Numbered from the stretch's first letter, positions 1 to 13,053 are shown. The stretch is 64,000 nt of DNA from Phoronis australis (GCA_002633005.1 NMRA01000003.1:415672-479671); one strand, 5' to 3'. Numbers and translations are program-made. Notes: generated by a model from the sequence alone, not told the origin.

Positions 1-878
1 GATGGGCCCTTAAATGAGAAATTTTAAGAAATTCGAGATGGGTGCTTTCCCAAGATGGGCACATAACCTAATCCAGACAGTTGCTCTGGCCACCACAATT
101 AGTCGCAAGGCGTAGTTGAATTAGCGCTGTCTAACTGACAGATGTTTTAGAGTAGTTATTAGTGTACAACTTTTAAATAGGAAAAAATGCACATTTCACA
201 AATACCCGCCAAAATTCTAGATCTGACCTGCCATTTGAATGTCATCAAATTGTTTGTATGGACAAATTTAAATGCAAACTCCTTTCTTTTGTTCACAGTT
301 CAATTTTGCTCCTCAAACGATTTAAAAACTTCCTCCCAAGTAACTTCCACGAGACGTATGCGTATTGATGGGTGGTAACGAAGTGCAAATTTCACAATAA
401 AAATTCTGCATTATTTTAGTTACGTATTCAATAATAAAGCCTCGAAATACTTCAACTGTTCAGATTGTTGCAGTCCAAACTGGTGCCCAAGGCAAACTGA
501 TGCCATCAACCTTTGGCAGTGTTGTGGGAACTAACGGTCGCTTCAATATGGCACAGGCCGGTGAGCCAAACTGATGCCTGTGCCAAACTGAAACGACCAT
601 TAGTTCCCAAAATGCTGCCAATGGTTTATGAATTTTTAACGCTTATCAGAACAGAAATTGACCACAATTAGTGCTCAGGTGTTCAGGTCATATGCATTAA
701 TCACATGGGGGAAACGTACTGAGAAAATGTTACGCACCTGACTCTGCTCTCATTGTTCATGGTCATTGTTCAATTTCAGTTCTGATAACTGTTAAAAAAA
801 CAATAAACCATTGTCAGTAATTTGAGAACTTACTGTAGCTTCTAAGTGAGCTTAGCGCAGGCTTCAGTTTGAGCTGCA
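1..878. other. Upstream flank, no gene seen apart from a foldback
   Basis: AT-rich sequence with stops in all frames. The only structured part is the inverted repeat at 515-619. Confidence 0.6.
515..619. repeat. Foldback element with 44-bp arms
   Basis: 515-558 is largely the reverse complement of 576-619 with a 17-base loop. Both arms share GTGGGAACTAACGGTCG-like and GCACAGGC-like words. The arms have a few mismatches. No flanking duplication was recognised. Confidence 0.8.
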
Positions 879-1217
879 TCATGGATTTCCTACATCGGAT
901 GATTCGAGATTGTCCTTATAGTACAGAATATGTGGAAAAAGTAATTTGACTAAAAAATGTTTCATGATCCCTGCAAGCCTTTTGGTGTAGGCAGTAAACA
1001 AGGCTGGGGTTTGGCTCTTAAAACTGCAAGAAAAGAGTGCTCTTGAAACATTAGTTTTGTTGTAGTATTGAATGAGACTGTGGCTGACTATATTTTGGTA
1101 GGTTTCAATTTCAGCAATGGTGTCATTTTTAATGCACTGCAGAAGATGCCAACAGACTGTGATATCCTCGGCGACAATCGTAACTAAACTGTAACTAAAT
1201 TGATTGCGTTCCCACAT
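879..1217 (-). other. Unidentified protein-like open frame
   Basis: 112 codons from ATG to TGA with mixed hydrophobic and charged composition, for example TVCWHLLQCIKNDTIAEIE. I do not recognise the family. It has no clear acceptor upstream and could be an exon, a decayed gene or chance. It shares its strand with the open frames at 2075-2680. Confidence 0.2.
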
Positions 1218-2074
1218 TTGAAAGCAAACCTTTTTGTTTTAAATATCAGTTTGGTGTTTGCAAATAAGGGGTGTACGCTTACCTGAATATTCTCAGAAGT
1301 AGAGGGTAATGGCTGAGCCAAACAATGGTTGGTAAAAAGTTGGGTTTGGGTACTTACATGAGCATTAAGGTTAACCTGTATATTCGGGGTCCTTATGTCA
1401 GGACAACTATCCACCCTCATATTTTACATTATACATTAGATGTTTCCACAAAATTTGCATTTTATACAGCAAAATAGCTGAAAGCTCCTAAAAAACCCTC
1501 ATCCCATGAGATTAGCAATCGGCACGATCTATTATGGCTAATTCTACAGTTTTAAAACCGTTATATACCCGCCTTGTGTCAAAAAATAGCATATGTACGA
1601 TTTACCAACTTGTAACTTTTAAGAAATTGGTCCGTTTATCATTTACTCCTATTTTAAAGGGTTGAAAGAGAACTAATTGGTAATGTTTTTGCTTAAGACC
1701 AGATTGGTGTAGTGGGTCATTTTTTCTACCGAGAATGGTCACTAATATTTAACAGCTGTCTGTACCATGCTTTCTAATCCCAGAGACCGCTTCCAATTTG
1801 ATTTCGGAACATTAGTTAAATCCAATTTCACCATGGTAAATGGTTTAAAACTCTGATCTGCAAATTACATTTCAAAGGGAGGTGGGTATACTGTAGCTTA
1901 AAACAGTCTGTTGGAGACAATATTGTGCAACCCAGTATTGCTGGGTTGATTATTTGAGAACTTTCAGGAAAGGAAATGGACACATGGCAGTTGATGAACT
2001 TTTATTAAAATCCTGGAGTCTGGCTGTCAACCTTTAAAATTCAGCAGTCTGGTTGACAAACAGATGTTAGCTTG

Positions 2075-2439
2075 TTAAAAGCCTGTGGAGCGACCTTCTA
2101 AATATAGTCTGAAAATGTCTAAATGCTGTTTTGGCCAAGTTTTTCTTGCAGTCTGCATGTTTCCAAGTTCTTGTTTTGAAAACCTTTGAATCAGGTTGTC
2201 CATCAAATGAATACCTTCCCCCAGTAAAACCAATGCTGGTTCTGATGGTTCACTAGAAAATATAAGCTTGACAGCTTGACAGCTTGACTGAAAAGTTTCA
2301 AATGGTATGGTGTGACTATCAGATATGTTATCATCTAATACATAACCATCAGATACATTACCATCAAGTAATGTGAATGACACCTGGACTGTCTGGATAC
2401 ACACATGAACATGGGAGCTCTTTTGACAACTGAGGTAAT
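2075..2439 (-). other. Unidentified protein-like open frame (downstream part)
   Basis: From a possible acceptor (attacctcag, reverse strand) the frame reads VKRAPMFMCIQTVQVSF, later EPALVLLGEGIHLMDNLIQR, ending EGRSTGF and TAA. It is acidic in the middle. With phase 1 it could join the 2483-2680 frame across a 43-nt gap, very short for an animal intron. Function unknown. Confidence 0.25.
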
Positions 2440-2482
2440 TAATCTAACTGTAATACAATTACACATACACACCCTGGTAACA

Positions 2483-2680
2483 TATTTGTGTCAACAACTT
2501 GGGGCTCCTTATGTTCCATTCTATGTTTTCATGATGAACAGCAAGTATCATGTTAACAATATCATCACCCAAGAGTTCTGTTGCCAATTGGAAATTGCCT
2601 GAAATAATCGTGGTGTGTAATCCCAAGAATTTATTTTCTATTGGAACACCAATTTGTTGGGATTCTGGGGGGTCCACCAA
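2483..2680 (-). other. Unidentified protein-like open frame (upstream part)
   Basis: It reads GVPIENKFLGLHTTIISGNF, then ATELLGDDIVNMILAVHHEN and ends TQICYQ before a GTGTGT that could be a donor. No start ATG or convincing upstream acceptor is visible. It might be part of an armadillo-like helical protein or a pseudogene. I do not recognise it. Confidence 0.25.
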
Positions 2681-3162
2681 ATTTGTAAGATTAATAGGGG
2701 TATTTATTCACGAGGTGTCCTTTTTTATTCAATTAATAGTCCAAGCCAGAGTGCTGTGGACCAATAGTAGTATACAGCCTGTGGTCTGACACTATTCAAT
2801 CAACGATACTAAATATTTTATCAACCTCACAGATAGCTGTCTTTTCAAGGTTGTTATGCCTAGGAGACTACAGAACTTGCTGAGATTCTCTGTTTCAAGT
2901 GGAGACTCAATAGATTAACGGAAATAATTCATGGAAAAAGATACCTCTGATATTTGTGGGAATCTGACATACATGGGAACCTTTCTACTGTCAATAGCGA
3001 TGCATAGGACATGTTGATGCTGGTGATAAAGCAGAATTGATAAATATTCATGTTATTGACTTAACATTGACCATAATTATTATGGCTGAAGGTTTTTCTG
3101 TGACTGTTATTGCAGTGTTTATTAACAGAAAAATTGCCTCTTTTCCTTGTCTAAACTCATAG

Positions 3163-3205
3163 GCGGATCCAGGGGGTCGAGGGGGTCTGGACCCCCTTTG
3201 TCCCT
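3163..3205. repeat. GC-rich repeat fragment with self-complementary GGGGTC/GACCCC words
   Basis: The text GGATCCAGGGGGTCGAGG...GGACCCCC stands out from the AT-rich surroundings. Such words are typical ends of transposon fragments in invertebrate genomes, but the family is not named here. Confidence 0.4.
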
Positions 3206-3744
3206 TGATTAGTGATATCAAGTCTTGAATTTTCAAATTAATGTCTTGGACCCCTCTTTTTAAAAAATCCGTAATCCGGTTCCCCTTTTAAAAATCCTGG
3301 ACCCACCCCTGTATATTTAGACTGTGAGTGAGAAGAAATTGTCTTTTTAAATGACAGACTTTTTTGTTGAAGTGATGCTGTACAATACATGGATATTTCT
3401 CATTTTGAAAGTTAGTTCTGGACACTCTGGCACTAATATCCCAATCCTGGTCATTGAAGTCATGAAAATCAAATGTCTGTTTGCACCTGGTAGTTATGGC
3501 TCCAAGTCTATTCACCTGCCATTAAATGGTAGATATTATTTAAGTGAGAGAGTATAAATCAGAAATTGTCATTTACATTCCAATCATCAGATTGTTAAAG
3601 TGAATCCACAGCCATTAGCTGTTGATAGTGTTGCGACCTTCAACGTTCCTGTCACCTTTCTGTTTGTGGTGCATTAAAACACCATGATGGAAGTACCATA
3701 GCCAACCGATATGTAGTCTACAATAAACAAATATTATCAACCAT

Positions 3745-4320
3745 TTTTCAAGCTTTCAGCAAATCTGAGTATTTAGCCCAAATATCAAGAAAAATGCAGA
3801 TTTTTAAAGCAATCTATTTTCTGAAAACAGAAATGCTGTAGAATTTGATTATTAACTTTTTATCAATCTGACATTAATTTGGTAATATTGTGAGCATGTC
3901 TTTAGTAAAATTTAGGAAAAATTGAAGGTAGCAATAGAATGGTATCAATGACATGACCAAATTTCATCTCGTACAAATGGTTATAGTGAAATCTCAAAAA
4001 CACCATTACAAATTTCTAAATTCTCGTTTCGTTTTTGTTTTATGGCAATTTCTGAGTTTTTCCATAAATATCACATAACAGCTATAGCTTCTTGTGCAAA
4101 AGTGGAACGTTTTAAAAACAACAATTTGTAGAACAGTGCATAAAGCACAGCAACGAAAACTCTGTTTCACATGAATCCGATCAGCCATTTCTGAGATTTG
4201 ATGTTCCGAAATTAGCCAAAGGTTATACAGGACTTTACTGACAAGACTGCATTCAACTAAATGTTTTCAAAATTATAGAATTCAACGTGTTGAAAATATA
4301 TTTTCCGGAAAGTATACACC
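3745..4320 (+). repeat. Dispersed repeat family A, copy 1
   Basis: It shares ordered blocks with 20345-20790 and 31155-31625: GTATCAA..ACATGACCAAATTT, GAAATCTCAAAAAC, TTCGTTTTTGTTTTA, CATATGAAT-like and AAATTAGCCAAA-like. About 450-570 bp, non-coding and diverged. A shorter copy follows at 4376-4600. Confidence 0.7.
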
Positions 4321-4375
4321 CTGTAAGTGGGTCACATGGCCATGTCTTTTTGGGAAAAAGTGTCAAAAAGAATGA

Positions 4376-4600
4376 CACATTCTGACAAAACAGCAATAGC
4401 AAGTACATGACTAAATTTTGTTTGGTATAAATGTTCCTGATGAAATCTCAAAAACGATGTTACAGTTTTCTAAATTATAATTTTGTTTTTGTTTTAGTAA
4501 TCAATTTTTATGAATCCATGTATTCGAACGATCAATCGACAACTTTAAAAATGTTTTATGCATACTAAACCTCTTTGCCGTTTTTTCAATTGGCTGATAC
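4376..4600 (+). repeat. Dispersed repeat family A, partial copy 2
   Basis: It repeats the blocks ACATGACTAAATTTTG, TGAAATCTCAAAAACG and TTTTGTTTTTGTTTTAG in the same order as copy 1. It lacks the left part of the family. Confidence 0.6.
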
Positions 4601-4614
4601 TGGTAACATAACTC

Positions 4615-4856
4615 ATATAAGATGAGCCACTACATCACCAAATGTCAGTAGTTAACAAAAAAGCATTCTTCAGGTGGCTTACATATTGCATGTTGTGCCC
4701 GTTTGTTAAACATGGGTATTGTGTGGGTATCCTTGTCTTTGGGCCGGAATGTGCATAATCATGACATAGACAAAATCGCATTCCGTGCACAAGTGGCCTA
4801 ATATGATTATTGTTTGCAGGCCTCTCAGGTGGGCCCGTTGCACTGATCACCTAGTC
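4615..4856 (-). repeat. Interspersed repeat starting with the GGTGATCAGTGCAA box
   Basis: On the - strand it begins CTAGGTGATCAGTGCAACGG and GCCCACCTGAGAGGCCTGC. The same box begins copies at 19451 and 38574. The rest differs from those copies. Confidence 0.55.
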
Positions 4857-5052
4857 ACCTGCAACCATTGATTTATTTAAACATAATGAAAACCGAGCTG
4901 AGGAGTTAAGAGACCTCCAGTAGTGTGGCCCCAATGGGTCTAAAAAAAACTGCCTTGAATAAAGGAAACGGACTCTTAAAGAACCCGTTAGGCCACACCA
5001 TCTTCTCCCAGGGCTTGTCGCTTGATACACTGAGTCACATTCATGGTGGTGA

Positions 5053-5365
5053 GTGTTGAGAAGCAAGCTCTTGAGAGCTGCACCACCAAACAATGTTTGG
5101 TAGTGCGGCTCTCAAGAGCTTGTTTCTCAACCCCTTGAGAGCCGCACTACCAAACAGTGTTGGGGCTGAGAAGCAAGCTCTTTAGAGCTGCACCACCAAA
5201 CAATGTTGGGGTTGAGAAGCAAGCTCTTGAGAGCCGCACCACCAAACAATGTTGGGGTTGAGAAGCAAGCTCTTGAGAGCCACACCACCAAACAGTGTTG
5301 GGGTTGAGAAGCAAGCTCTTGAGAGCCACACCACCAAACAATGTTGGGGTTGAGAAGCAAACTTC
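5053..5365. repeat. 46-bp minisatellite with an internal inversion
   Basis: About six units contain AGAAGCAAGCTCTTGAGAGC and CACCACCAAACAATGTTGGG. One unit is inverted: 5095-5115 is the exact reverse complement of 5135-5155 (21 of 21). The unit length is not a multiple of 3, so the long open frames across it are repeat artefacts. Confidence 0.9.
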
Positions 5366-8300
5366 GAGCTGGGTTACCGCACCAGAAAAATGTGGGTGAA
5401 GTGCAGAAATTATGTGTGACAATAAAGAGTGCACTAAGATGGCAATGTCTATCAAGAAAATGAAACAAACAATTATAGCAAAGTATGAAACAAACGAGCT
5501 ACACCTATAAAGTAACACAAGTGGTTACAGAACACTGTTTTAGGGTAATAATGGGCAATTTTTAGTCACATTATATAAAGAACATCCTGAAATAATTAAC
5601 TAGCCAAAGTAGTAATTAATACTTTCCACTAGCCTGTGATCTGTTAACTCCGAGGATACAATAAAATAAACAAAAAAAGTTTTTCGCTCCCTGGTCATAC
5701 TTTCATTTCCATTGCAATGGTTGGTTTGTGAATATGTATCTACCTATATTTAAAATTTAACACTGGGTGTGGTATCTATAATTTAAGACAGAAAGTTCAC
5801 ACGAATTCCGTCTGCTCTGCTCCATTACACTCATTTCGGCACTGCCTTTATCCCAGGTAGTTCACCTTGCCTTTATTCAGATTCGAAGTGTTCTTTTTTT
5901 CTCGCAGATCGTTTTTTTTTTGGACGCGGAGGGAGGCTGGCCAGTTTCGTACTGGTGTTTTGCCTTGGTGATGGTAGTGCATCAACTTGATGGCCTGGAT
6001 TACGTCAATCCGCTCAACGTAATTTCACTCCCTCCAGTTTCCACTGCATACATACTTCTTCCGGCCTGTCAGCTTCACGGCAATTATCACCTATGTTATG
6101 TCCCATTTCGCCCATATTTTGTTTTGACTCATTTCACCTGTGCTTTGTTTTGTCTCATTTCACCTGTGCTTTGTTTTGTCTCATTTCGCCCATGTTTTGT
6201 CATGAGAAAGTCCCTGCACTGTCCGTTGTGTTTTACTTTCTACATGATGTTACTCAGGCACACCCGAATGGTTACAAACCATTCATCACGCCTAAGTACA
6301 AGACTCGGCTGTTTACAAACAAGTAAAGCTTTCCGAGTGCTCTGCTAAAATTTATGATTTTACAACCCACAACACGGAATAAAAATAGTCACTTTGTCTG
6401 TTTTACTAACTTGCATGGGGATTTTCCGTTTCTTTTGAGCCAACCCTGCATTTGCTCGGGTAGCAGCTAGTTCCTTGTAACATGTCGTAGTTGGATAAGT
6501 GCCAGATGGGTGACCAGCTTGGTAGGTTGAGATCTGCAGTATGAGAATGGCGCCTTGGTATTTCAGGACGGTGCTATTGTCATGTAGTGTATTTTTATTT
6601 TCTAAGTGAAATTGAATATTGATCTGAGTGGCATTAGCTGTGAAATATGTATAGTTGTCTTATCTGAGGTGTCTTGGGAGTTTGTGGTAATAGTTTATAA
6701 AATCAATAGTGCATTAGGTACTGGGTAATTGTGACGATTGAGCATGTCAGTTCACATTTAAATTATTGTTGGAGACTGCGGGAGTATTATATGAAACAAG
6801 TCTTTGAGGGCACCATCGTCGAGTCAAAATCAGTCCAACTTCATCGTAAGATAAAAGTAAATGAAGCGGTTTATTTAGTGAAAGTAACACCACCATGCCC
6901 ACCACAACATTACCATGATAAATGAAACTTGTCTCGTTTCACGACTCAAATTTTTGAGAGCGTCCCATAATTGAATAAAAAGATATTCAGCATTACCCAT
7001 GGTGGGAAATGACATGTCCTAAGGTACGTAATAGTCACATTATGTAAACCGTGGTCAATATACCTTTAATGTTAATTTTTAATGCAAAGCACTCGAATGC
7101 TGCATCAGTTCACTTCTTTGGTATGACATCATGTTAGTGTTTTTGATTCACCCAAATAAAATTATAATGTTCAAATTAAAAGCAAGAATAATAATTAAAC
7201 TAAATTCACATAGCGTTGTAAATTACTTAGCACTATGAAAATTACTACGTGGCTATGGACGTGGTCACTTTTAATCCTTCTCAACTCCCTGGGAACATGC
7301 AGTGGGTGCAACCATTGCCAGACCACACCAATCAAAATCCAAACACCTAATTTTGTAAAAATTTCATGTGTTAAATTGACCTCGTGGTTACCTGAATCCA
7401 AAAAAATCTAAGGCCTGCAAAGTTTTTGAAAATGTGACCTGAGTTGTTTTTCCGTAATTTGAGTCCAAATGGAAACATAATTATAGTGGCAGATATATGA
7501 TGTCGTAACTAAACATTTGAATACTGTCCAATACAAAGTGTTAGTCCAAGCAATACTAAACTTGAGTAAATATCCATTTTTGCTCCTTGAAGAATTTTAT
7601 GTAAACTGTGGCATGTTTCAAAACTGAGTGACTGAAAACCTGTAGTGTATACTTGAAACAGGACCGTTCTTTGAACTGGTATATTGTTCAGGTTGGTGTC
7701 AATGAAGCTCATTTACCACAAGGTTAGAGAGCTTGCCATATTATAAGTTTTTTGTGTTAACAGTTAAGCCTGAGTACCTTTTGTGTCAACAATTTTGAGT
7801 GTGATGTCTGCACCACTGTACACTGACTACTGAGCAGATTCCAATGTTTAAGTTGAAAAATCAGCTAAACAGCTGTAACACTGCATCAATTTACACAATA
7901 ACCATAGATCAGAACTAAACATTGTCTTTAACTAAATGAGGTGACTGAACTTAAAGAGAGTTAGGCTTTTACAGGGTAACATCGTTTGGACGATAGCCAT
8001 CTGTTTTGATAATGCTCGATTTTGGCCAATTAAACCAAGATTAAAATGACAACTACTCATTTTAATTGTTGTTTACTTATCTTCTTCTGTGACATTTGCC
8101 CACTGAACTTAATACTTATTAAAAAAGAAATTGTTCGCAATGTTATGTAATTATGTCATAAGAAATTGACGGGTTAATTTTTTATTCGTACTGCGAATAC
8201 TCTTGTGGTAAAAAACTATACCTGAATGACGTAATTTCTACAGTTATTACAGTAAGGTGTTGTAAAGAAGTCACCAGCACCTCTGGGGTAATCCTAACAA

Positions 8301-9629
8301 AATTCATAGGTGAAAAATCTATAAAAATTCCCGCTTGGCGCAATATAGATCCAAGCGACATTGTGCCATTCTCGATTTACCACGAAATGGGAAGTGAAAT
8401 TCATTCAAGAGCGATTGAAATAAAGGCCGCCAAGATGACTGGGCTTAGTATGTTTGACTGGGAGTAAAACCTGAGTTAAATACATCACAAACCTACAATT
8501 TCAGAATAATTAAGCAAAATTGCTCTATGTTAAACACATTCTGACAACTGACAAAAATATTAAATGGAAAAAAATAAAACAGACATAAGCCTCAGCCATC
8601 AGCGAAGGCCGAAGAACCTGGGTGAAGACGGGCGACTGTTTTAGCAGGGTAAAATCACCCGTTATTGCCAGTAGCAGTAACTAGCAAACATTTTTCAAGT
8701 GGAGACATGACATCCTGAAATTTGCACACGTCGGTCAATTAGAATTTAATATATAGATTTCTAAATTTCCAGTTTCTGGCAACTTTGGCTGACTTAGCTT
8801 GAACATGATGAAAAGATCATCCTACAGCTGGCAGTCATGGTATAGAAACTACTCTTGAAGTGACTTGTTTTTGTTATTGTGAAGCATACAGATTCACTGA
8901 AACACTATTTTGTTGTTCTGAAATCTCATGTTGATATAACATTTCCTCTCTTATTAGTAATCTTTTAAAGCATGTCTCTAACAGATTTTTGTGCTTCAGA
9001 ATGCAGTGTTTCTTTAGCAACACAAGAAAAAATGTCTTACGGTAATTCCCCACTAATTTTGCACAAAAATAATTGCCAAAATTGTCGTTTTCCATTTTTC
9101 AAAGGCTGATTACTTTAAAGCGAATTTACCAAAAGTTGTTTTATGACATCTACAGTACAAACCATGCTAGTGATAGACTAAATTTTTCTTAATCTTTTTT
9201 GTGGGGCAATTTGACAAAATAGAATTTCAGTTGTCAGCCATGTTGTGTGCTAAATAAGTGAAAAATTACCATTAAACACAATCATGTCAATGTGGTCGGT
9301 GACATATTGTGTCACCATGAGCAAGTGAGAAAAAAGAACAGCCAATAGTAGCAAATTAATTCTTCTTGGCGGAAAAGTGCAGGGTGTCAAGTTTCTTATT
9401 TTTGGGAAACTCCTATTTTCTCCTACTTTTCTGTGAAATTCCTATTTTCACCTATTTTTCACTCATGGTGAGTCGAATAAAAGGCCAACAATAAACCGTT
9501 GAAACAAAAGCATCTTGAAAGCAAAACGCATAACTTCCGTTTAAAATTCCAGTGTTTGACTCGCATGTCAAACGTGAAGTATTAGAACGTTTTTTAAACC
9601 TTTTGCCTACGCTTTCACCATGTTCTATC
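5366..9629. other. Intergenic, no gene seen
   Basis: AT-rich sequence with short open frames only. 6090-6205 is a small tandem repeat. I see no splice-bounded coding exon with family similarity. Confidence 0.5.
6090..6205. repeat. 26-bp tandem repeat
   Basis: Three to four units of TTTGTTTTGTCTCATTTCAC-like sequence. The open frame over it is low-complexity and unlikely to be a gene. Confidence 0.8.
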
Positions 9630-9870
9630 TGGCACGTTTGACACGTTTTGCTACGTTCTACACACCACATTTTTGCCAAGTTTGACACGTTACGTTTTAC
9701 ATGTTACGTTTTACACGTTACGTTTTACACGTTACGTTTGACACGCCACACACGACACACCACGTATGACATGCCACGTTTTACACGTTTGAAACGCCAC
9801 GTTTAAAAGGTTTGACATGCCATGTTTTACCAATTTGACATGGCACGTTTTACGTGTATGACATGCTTTA
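9630..9870. repeat. Degenerate 14-bp repeat (ACGTTTTACACGTT)
   Basis: A run of ACGTTTTACACGTT and related ACGTTTGACACG words, exact in the centre (about 9685-9740) and decaying outward. Many units are partly palindromic (ACGT). Confidence 0.85.
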
Positions 9871-11230
9871 CACGCTGTTCAATATTCCATGTTCTCAGAG
9901 CGTGTCAAACGTGTAAAATTCATAGACTATGTACCGAGTTTTGCCAAGAACATCAAGTTGTTGAGTATGACTTGTAAACTGTCTCGTAAGTGTTCTGTAT
10001 GTAGAATCTAGTTGTTTTGCGTTTTTTTGTGTTTTGTGCAGAGACAACAAGTCCTATTTCTTACTATTTTGTCATGATTTTTCCCTATTTTTTTCTAAAA
10101 ATTTCCTATTTTTTCAAGGCCTTCTGTTACTTACACTCATAACCTTAAAACTTGACATTTAACTTGGAAGGTGAATACCAAGAACAGATAAACCTATAAT
10201 GGGCAGGCAAATTTGGATTTAAAATTTCCGACTTAGAAGTCAAAGTGATATGACATTCGATTGCCAATCACAAAAGAAACACACAAATTGTTGGTTTAGA
10301 ATCGAAAATAATACGTTTTTGCAAACATAACATACTTCTTGAACAAAAGTGAGGATAGCATACTGGGTTTATGAATGAATACTAGAGCTTCGCTTTCAAA
10401 ATCACTGAGACAGGATGTACACAGTGTAATATAAATGTATTACTGATTAAAACCTTTCTTATACAGACATTTACAAAAGCAGAAAACTTAGTATTGGCAG
10501 GCTGCATTGAAAGCTGTGGGACATGTCCAAAATGACCAGGGACCATATTCCTAAATCTGCAATATTTTTATAAAAACTTACATTTTCTGAACTCAATGTC
10601 AAACATCTTAAACTGGATGATTGCCACTAGCACATCTACCCAATTAATAACTACTGTGTATCACACACTATTTTACAGGAACAAGTTAAAGTAACACTTC
10701 CTCTGGAAACTTGCATACCGTATCTATGATATGCCTATGAATAATTCCACAAAATGTCGCATCGAATACATATATACAGCACTGAGTGCACAAATCAAGT
10801 CAGCAAGCTTAAAGTTAGCTTGTTCTACAAAATACGATTGGCAGTAAGAAGACCCAGGTCAGCAGTCGTATCTTCTACAGGGAATCAAAAGTACACATGA
10901 CAGCGTTTTTCCGTTCAGTGACTTTACCAGATGTAGGGGGTTCTGAGCGTGTGATAACATCTAGCTTCTTTGTTAACTGCCAAGCACACTCTTTTGTCTG
11001 TTATGACAACAAGCAGGCCACTTATCTACCAGGCTTATTACAGACCACGTGTGAACACAGTCAAACTCCGAGTGAATTGGAGTATTCGGAAAAAATATTG
11101 TCGTAACTTCGGTTGCAGTTGGGCGATTTTGGCGATTCAAAAACTAAACATGATCATCATTTGACGAAGATTTCAGAAATGCTATTGGTTTATGTTCAAA
11201 TACGTAAAAACTTAACTTTTATTTTTAACA
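9871..11230. other. Upstream flank of the RGS gene, no gene seen
   Basis: AT-rich sequence. It should contain the promoter or a 5' non-coding exon if exon 1 is correctly placed, but no core promoter element can be asserted. Confidence 0.4.
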
Positions 11231-11309
11231 GCACAGCCCATTCGGGGTAGATACGATCTTATTAGAGATTAGAGCAATTATCGAACAAAAGAGAGCTGGC
11301 CCTCCAACC

Positions 11310-11339
11310 ATGAATGCCAGAATGGAGTTAATCAGTCAT
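11310..11339 (+). CDS. RGS9: RGS exon 1: N-terminal 10 codons
   Basis: The start ATG sits in a good context (CCAACCATGA) and the exon reads [10 protein letters not shown] before a GTAAGA donor, phase 0. Joined to exon 2 it gives [15 protein letters not shown], which has the spacing of RMAFLQKIEALVKDM in vertebrate RGS9. The frame is open upstream to 11229 and an AG follows a T-rich run there (ttttatttttaacag), so a non-coding 5' exon may splice in near 11231. The exon is tiny and 16 kb from exon 2, so a transcript is needed to settle it. Confidence 0.55.
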
Positions 11340-13014
11340 GTAAGATATTGGCTACAGGGGTAAACTTCCCAACTTTCCGTTGGGCTATAGAACCGAACAA
11401 GTTGGGAGCAACGGGAAAACGCCGTAATGCATTTGTGTCTGCGATGTCTGGAAACAGGGGGCACACTGCAGTCAGTTGAGTTGCAGTAAATGCATTTAAG
11501 CCCAGGTTTCATTTCATGAATGTCTCAAAAAAGTTTGACTGTTTGCAGAACATCAAAAGCATTTTTTAATAGCAGTTTGATGCATGGGATTTCAACTTGA
11601 CCTAATTAGCGATATGTTCAGTTTCTTGGAACAGCCTGCTAGTTTCCTGATGTACACTTCCTGTGTGTTCAAGGAGCAGCTTCATTACACTTACTGTAGT
11701 GTGCATTTGACCAGTGGATTGGTCAAGCATCCAGGTTTTCCAATTTCCTTGTAACTACAGGTTTTTACTCAAATTTCTGTGGGCTTCATATCAAAATGTA
11801 ATTGATGCCAACTGCTTTAACACCAGTTCATGTTTCAGTCAAATTCCTTAGTTGTACTGTTTGAACTGTTGCTTGAATGGAGGTGTGTCAGAACTTGCAC
11901 AAACTTATGTAAAGTTTACAATTGGAACTTTTGACATGGAAAATTAAAAAATTGTACTATTCTATGAACTTGATTGGTTTTGTTCTCGTGGCTTGTAGTT
12001 ACAGTGTCACCTGAACCTAAATGCTACGAAAACAATCCAATGCATGACTTAACATTTACTTGGTAGGAGTTGTATCACAGGGATTCTACTTGTAGAAATC
12101 CATGCGTTCAAGTAGTCCCCTGGGACTTTTAGACTACTGAAGCTCCCATGCTGATCGATCTCTTTCTGCTGTTCAGGTGTTCAAAAGAAGAGGATTGTTA
12201 TCACCACCTGGCCAGTGAATATTATTGTCTCCCATTATAGAAGTATGTTCTTGACAAGAAAGTGAGAAGTGTACATGAACAGTATACCCCCAGTAGATGT
12301 TGCAAATTAATTCGGGGAAACAAAAGGACAGAGGATAAGTTGATTCAAGTAAATATTTCCCACACTTCATTTTAAAGGGGGAGTCAGTTTCAGTGGCACT
12401 TTTCTAATAGCAGCTTGGATAGTACCCACTTTTTCTGAAGGAGACATGAAATGGTTCGTTTAGCTCATTTGCGTTCTAGTATTAAATTAAATTAAATTAA
12501 ATGTACTTTTGTGCAAAAATGGTGAAGGTTTTTGTGTGCATGAATCCACCATTTAGGTTGATGCCAGTCTGACTTTCTGTTTTTAAATGCCCCATGCTCG
12601 ACTTCACACCCTCCCCCTAATTTTTTAATTTTCCTGGCCATTAACCAGGAGTATGTTTTGAAAATTTAAATTTTTTCGTGGGCAGTGATTGTTATATTCT
12701 AAATGGGAGTAAACCCTTTTTGAACAACCTTTGTGTCATGATTTAGCTAATTATCAATGCCTTTTGTACACAGATTGTCTTTCAGAAGTTGAACTTAGGA
12801 AGTGTCACTGGGGTTTAAGTGATTGATTATTTAACCGATTAACCGGTTTAACTTGACATCTTTGCAAAGTAGGTTTACACCATGTTAGTATTGTGTCTTC
12901 ATGACAGCTTTGACTTATCAAAGCTTATTACACTGTAGCAAGGTGATATATACCTTTTAGCTACTTTATCAATGACCTTTTCATGCACCTCATATACACA
13001 CACAGCACACACGC

Positions 13015-13053
<39 letters not shown>

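Larger units (their letters stand above)
2681..5050. other. Intergenic, repeat-rich, no gene seen
   Basis: It holds a GC-rich repeat fragment (3163-3205), one long and one short copy of dispersed repeat family A (about 3745-4320 and 4376-4600) and the start of a short interspersed repeat on the - strand. Confidence 0.5.

Noticed and set aside
5127-5518. Open frames with repeated FGGAALKSLLLN-like words on the - strand
   Set aside because: They are translations of the 46-bp minisatellite in shifting frames.
5920-6348. 142-codon + strand open frame
   Set aside because: It is low in complexity and runs through a 26-bp repeat, with no family motif.
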